In this document: positions 6,909-8,344 of the stretch, piece by piece | How positions within the stretch are numbered: the stretch's first letter is position 1 | How the letters are laid out: the number at the start of each line of letters is the position of its first letter | DNA from: Actinomycetota bacterium | GTDB taxonomy: Bacteria > Actinomycetota > Thermoleophilia > Gaiellales > Gaiellaceae | Reading direction: 5' to 3' | NCBI GenBank assembly: GCA_005885565.1 | Contig: VAXK01000008.1 | Coordinates: 1-8,344 of the forward strand | DNA: 8,344 nt | Notes under the pieces: model-generated | Told to the model about the DNA's origin: nothing | Seen by the model: the letters and a program-made list of their open reading frames with translations, nothing else | Database searches by the model: none | Translations under genes and position numbers: made by a program

Positions 6909-7628
6909 GTGACCGCCGGCGCCGCGGCACTCGCCGCGCTTCTGCTCACCTTGCCCGCAAGCGCCCACCAGCAGCGCCTGCTGCTCGGCCGCTCGGTCGA
7001 GGGTCGCCGCATCGACGCCGTCGAGCTCGGCGACCGGCACGCCGGCAAGCGGCTCCTCGTCGTCGGCTGCATCCACGGCAACGAGTGCGCCGGGCTGGCG
7101 ATCGTGCGCGCGCTCGAGCGGTTGCCGACGCCGGCGGGCGTGGATCTCTGGGTGATCGAGAACCTGAACCCCGACGGCTACGCGGCCGCCAGCCGGCAGA
7201 ACGCGCACGGGATCGACCTCAATCGCAACTTCCCCTGGGCCTGGCGGCCGCTGAGCGGCATCTACGACTCGGGCCCGCGGCCGCTGTCCGAGCCCGAGAG
7301 CAGGATCGCCTACCACCTGATCCTCCGCGTGCGGCCGCGGATCTCGATCTGGTTCCACCAGCACGAGCGCCTCGTCGACGAATCAGGGGGCGACATCGGT
7401 GTCGAGCGGCGCTTCGCTGCACTCGTCGGGCTGCCGCTCAAGCGGCTACCGCGCGAGCCGGGCAGCGCCGTCGGATGGGAGAACCACCGCCTGCCCGGCA
7501 CGACGGGGTTCGTCGTCGAGCTGCCCGGGGGGTCACTGTCGGCGGCCGCTGCCGCCGGCTATGCCCGCGCCGTCCTCGCATTGGCGCGCGCAGAGAAGCC
7601 GCGCTCTTTAGCCCGCGGCCGCGCGTGA
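6909..7628 (+). CDS. Secreted M14-family zinc carboxypeptidase, murein-peptide amidase-like
   Basis: A 239-residue enzyme. Hydrophobic residues 2-16 ending in PASA-HQQ look like a cleavable signal peptide. The M14 set is present: zinc ligands His56 and Glu59 in IHGNE, the third ligand His150 or His152 in WFHQHE, substrate-binding Asn105-Arg106 in GIDLNRNFPW, and catalytic Glu204 in GFVVELPGG. ENLNPDG and the NARG/NAHG-like GIDLNRNFP segment resemble the MpaA branch, which cuts the gamma-D-Glu-diaminopimelate bond of murein peptides. Substrate specificity is inferred, not shown. GTG 6909 is the only usual start codon between the kinase stop and the hydrophobic stretch; its signal peptide lacks the usual basic n-region, while the untranslated codons just upstream would encode one (SRRGRCW). 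The 3' end overlaps the convergent MarR gene by 21 bases. It lies behind its own copy of the operator. Confidence 0.88.
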   Translation: MTAGAAALAALLLTLPASAHQQRLLLGRSVEGRRIDAVELGDRHAGKRLLVVGCIHGNECAGLAIVRALERLPTPAGVDLWVIENLNPDGYAAASRQNAHGIDLNRNFPWAWRPLSGIYDSGPRPLSEPESRIAYHLILRVRPRISIWFHQHERLVDESGGDIGVERRFAALVGLPLKRLPREPGSAVGWENHRLPGTTGFVVELPGGSLSAAAAAGYARAVLALARAEKPRSLARGRA

Positions 7629-8129
7629 GCCTTCCGCTCCGCCGGGGGCGCAGTGCGGAAGGTGTTGCGCCGCGAGCCGCCGCAGGAGTGCGTGGAGCTG
7701 CGCGCGCTCGTCCTCGTCGAGCGAGGCGAGGAAGTCGTCCTCGAGCTGACGGGCGAGGGCTCGCAGCTTCGCCAGCGCGCGCTTGCCGTCGGGCGTGAGC
7801 CGGACGATGTGCCGGCGGCGGTCGGCCGGATCGCGGCGTCGCTCGACGAGGCCGCGCTCCTCGAGCTCGTCCAGCAGGCCGACGAGCTGGCCGCGGTCGT
7901 ACGCGAGCGCGTCCGCGATCGCCCCCTGCGTCTCGCGCGACCCCTCGTCAAGCACTGCGAGCACCGCGTGGTGATAGGGGTTGAGGCCCGCCTTCTCGTA
8001 CGCCGCCATCGACTGATCCTTGACCGCGAATCCGAGCCGCTTCATCAGGAACGGCGTCGATGCGGCCAGCTCCTCCGGCAACCGAGGGCGCATCGACGGG
8101 CGGGCGGTCTCCACGTTCGTGATGCTCAT
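7608..8129 (-). CDS. MarR-family transcriptional regulator
   Basis: A 173-residue winged-helix regulator read on the minus strand from ATG at 8129. Helices 1-2 include FLMKRLGFAVKD and AGLNPYHHAVLAVL. The DNA-binding part is ETQGAIADALAYDRGQLVGLLDELEERGLV (two pieces, about 66-95), and the beta-wing is RRRDPADRRRHIVRLTPDGK (about 97-116), the MarR hallmark. The final helices (about 117-156) would form the dimer interface. It is divergent from a DHA2-type efflux gene, and a perfect palindrome lies between them, the classic arrangement for a repressor of a drug pump that also represses itself. No Shine-Dalgarno sequence precedes the ATG, but TACTCT (8142-8137, minus strand) ends 7 bases before it, so a leaderless transcript is plausible. 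The C-terminal tail after residue 156 is encoded in the overlap and hairpin region. The inducing ligand is unknown. Confidence 0.92.
   Translation of the reverse strand: MSITNVETARPSMRPRLPEELAASTPFLMKRLGFAVKDQSMAAYEKAGLNPYHHAVLAVLDEGSRETQGAIADALAYDRGQLVGLLDELEERGLVERRRDPADRRRHIVRLTPDGKRALAKLRALARQLEDDFLASLDEDERAQLHALLRRLAAQHLPHCAPGGAEGSRAAAG
7630..7662 (+). terminator. Strong hairpin after the peptidase stop, possible terminator without U-tract
   Basis: CCTTCCGC (7630-7637) pairs perfectly with GCGGAAGG (7655-7662). The loop contains a second small stem, CGCC-GGG-GGCG (7640-7650). The outer stem begins 2 bases after the TGA of the peptidase gene. No T-run follows, so it would be a U-less hairpin of the sort proposed for high-GC actinobacteria. 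The whole structure lies within the 3' coding part of the MarR gene, so it could instead slow or end antisense transcription, or be a by-product of coding. Confidence 0.4.
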
Positions 8130-8136
8130 GAGAGAA

Positions 8137-8142
8137 AGAGTA
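8137..8142 (-). promoter_or_regulatory. Putative -10 element of the MarR gene
   Basis: On the minus strand TACTCT fits the TANNNT pattern of sigma-70-type -10 elements. It ends exactly 7 bases before the MarR ATG (8129), so transcription would begin at or next to the start codon. No good -35 is visible at 16-18 bp. Confidence 0.4.
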
Positions 8143-8164
8143 GCGCGCCCAAGCGTTGGTCTGC

Positions 8165-8170
8165 TATAAC
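8165..8170 (+). promoter_or_regulatory. Putative -10 element of the MFS efflux gene
   Basis: TATAAC differs from consensus TATAAT by one base and stands out in this GC-rich region. It directly abuts the palindrome at 8170-8186, so a bound repressor would cover the transcription start. No convincing -35 is found 16-18 bp upstream. The expected transcription start (about 8177) lies just before the in-frame ATG 8178 and 28 bases before GTG 8205. Confidence 0.6.
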
Positions 8171-8186
8171 GTTGACGATGTCAACG
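8170..8186. promoter_or_regulatory. Palindromic operator, probably bound by the MarR regulator
   Basis: CGTTGAC-GAT-GTCAACG is a perfect inverted repeat with 7-base arms and a 3-base centre. The size and the TTGAC/GTCAA arms suit a MarR-family dimer, which binds short palindromes of about 16-20 bp. It lies between the divergent MarR and MFS genes and overlaps the end of the MFS -10 and its predicted transcription start, a position suited to repression. Binding by this particular MarR protein is inferred from proximity. Confidence 0.75.
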
Positions 8187-8190
8187 ATTA

Positions 8191-8197
8191 GGAAGGA
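8191..8197 (+). promoter_or_regulatory. Ribosome binding site of the MFS efflux gene
   Basis: GGAAGGA lies 7 bases before GTG 8205 and is well placed for translation from that codon. It competes with an upstream in-frame ATG at 8178, which has no ribosome site but sits 7 bases after TATAAC. Confidence 0.65.
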
Positions 8198-8204
8198 CAA
8201 CCAC

Positions 8205-8344
8205 GTGAGGATCGGCACCAAGCACGAGCGGCGGTGGAGCGCTCTCGCGCTCGTCGTCACCGCCCAGTTCATGGTCATCCTCGATGTCGCGATCGTGAAC
8301 GTCGCGCTGCCGTCGATCAAGGCCGATCTCGATTTCTCGCAGAC
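8205..8344 (+). CDS. DHA2/EmrB-type MFS efflux transporter (5' part)
   Basis: The first 46 residues are visible before the window ends. A short basic cytosolic start (RIGTKHERR) leads into TM1, WSALALVVTAQFMVILDVAI, continuing VNVALPSIKADL. The LDVAIVNVALPSI segment is the conserved motif at the end of TM1 in 14-helix DHA2 (EmrB/QacA) drug:proton antiporters. The protein should sit in the cytoplasmic membrane and export hydrophobic compounds using the proton gradient; its real substrates cannot be told. The start was placed at GTG 8205 because GGAAGGA lies 7 bases upstream. An in-frame ATG at 8178 would add nine residues (MSTIRKDNH) and would suit a leaderless transcript. It is divergent from the MarR gene and likely repressed by its product through the palindrome at 8170-8186. 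Confidence 0.88.
   Translation, partial: MRIGTKHERRWSALALVVTAQFMVILDVAIVNVALPSIKADLDFSQ

Noticed and set aside
7164..7169. CTGAAC, the reverse complement of the GTTCAG half-site, inside the peptidase gene
   Set aside because: It is a single hexamer within conserved coding sequence (ENLNPDG) with no partner 11 bp away. One 6-base match is expected by chance.
8149..8159. CCAA-GCG-TTGG, a second small palindrome in the MarR/MFS intergenic region
   Set aside because: The arms are only 4 bases and unlike the 7-base arms of the main palindrome, so it is easily explained by chance. It could be a weak second site, but there is no support beyond position.
8172..8177. TTGACG considered as a -35 element for the MFS gene
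   Set aside because: It lies downstream of TATAAC, and no -10-like hexamer occurs about 17 bp further on. It is better explained as one arm of the palindrome.

Overview
The window is a very GC-rich, densely packed bacterial segment. Its style is actinobacterial: stop/start overlaps throughout, strong G/C at third codon positions and few Shine-Dalgarno sequences. An envelope ABC transporter with its own two-component system, and a DHA2-type efflux pump under a MarR regulator, also suit that phylum. A deep-branching, soil-type actinobacterium such as Thermoleophilia is my guess. No rRNA, tRNA or taxon-specific marker is present to prove it.

Layout. Bases 1-70 are the 3' end of an unidentified plus-strand gene. 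From 116 to 6863 six plus-strand genes run without a single intergenic base: a lipoprotein with a PsbP-like domain, two MacB/LolD-type ABC ATPases, a ten-helix FtsX-family permease, an OmpR-family response regulator and its sensor kinase. After 45 bases comes a secreted M14 zinc carboxypeptidase resembling murein-peptide amidases (6909-7628). Its 3' end overlaps a convergent MarR-family regulator (8129-7608, minus strand). Divergent from that is the start of a DHA2/EmrB-type MFS efflux pump, cut by the window end. No stretch over 300 bases lacks a gene.

How the parts fit. The most informative signal is non-coding. An 18-bp direct repeat, GTTCAGG-N4-GTTCAGS (11-bp period), occurs in front of the lipoprotein gene and again in front of the peptidase gene. 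The spacing is the same both times: 10 bp to a weak -10-like hexamer, then 7-8 bp to the start codon. This is the layout of PhoB/OmpR-class activator boxes. It suggests that the response regulator encoded between the two copies controls both its own transporter operon and the peptidase. I read this as an envelope-stress or envelope-remodelling module: sensor kinase, regulator, ABC machine, lipoprotein and peptidoglycan-peptide hydrolase.

The right-hand end is a separate unit. A perfect 7-3-7 palindrome (CGTTGAC-GAT-GTCAACG) lies in the MarR/MFS divergent promoter region and is the likely MarR operator. Several start codons here sit about 7 nt after a -10-like hexamer, so leaderless transcripts are plausible. 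No defence island, CRISPR array, insertion sequence or RNA gene was seen.
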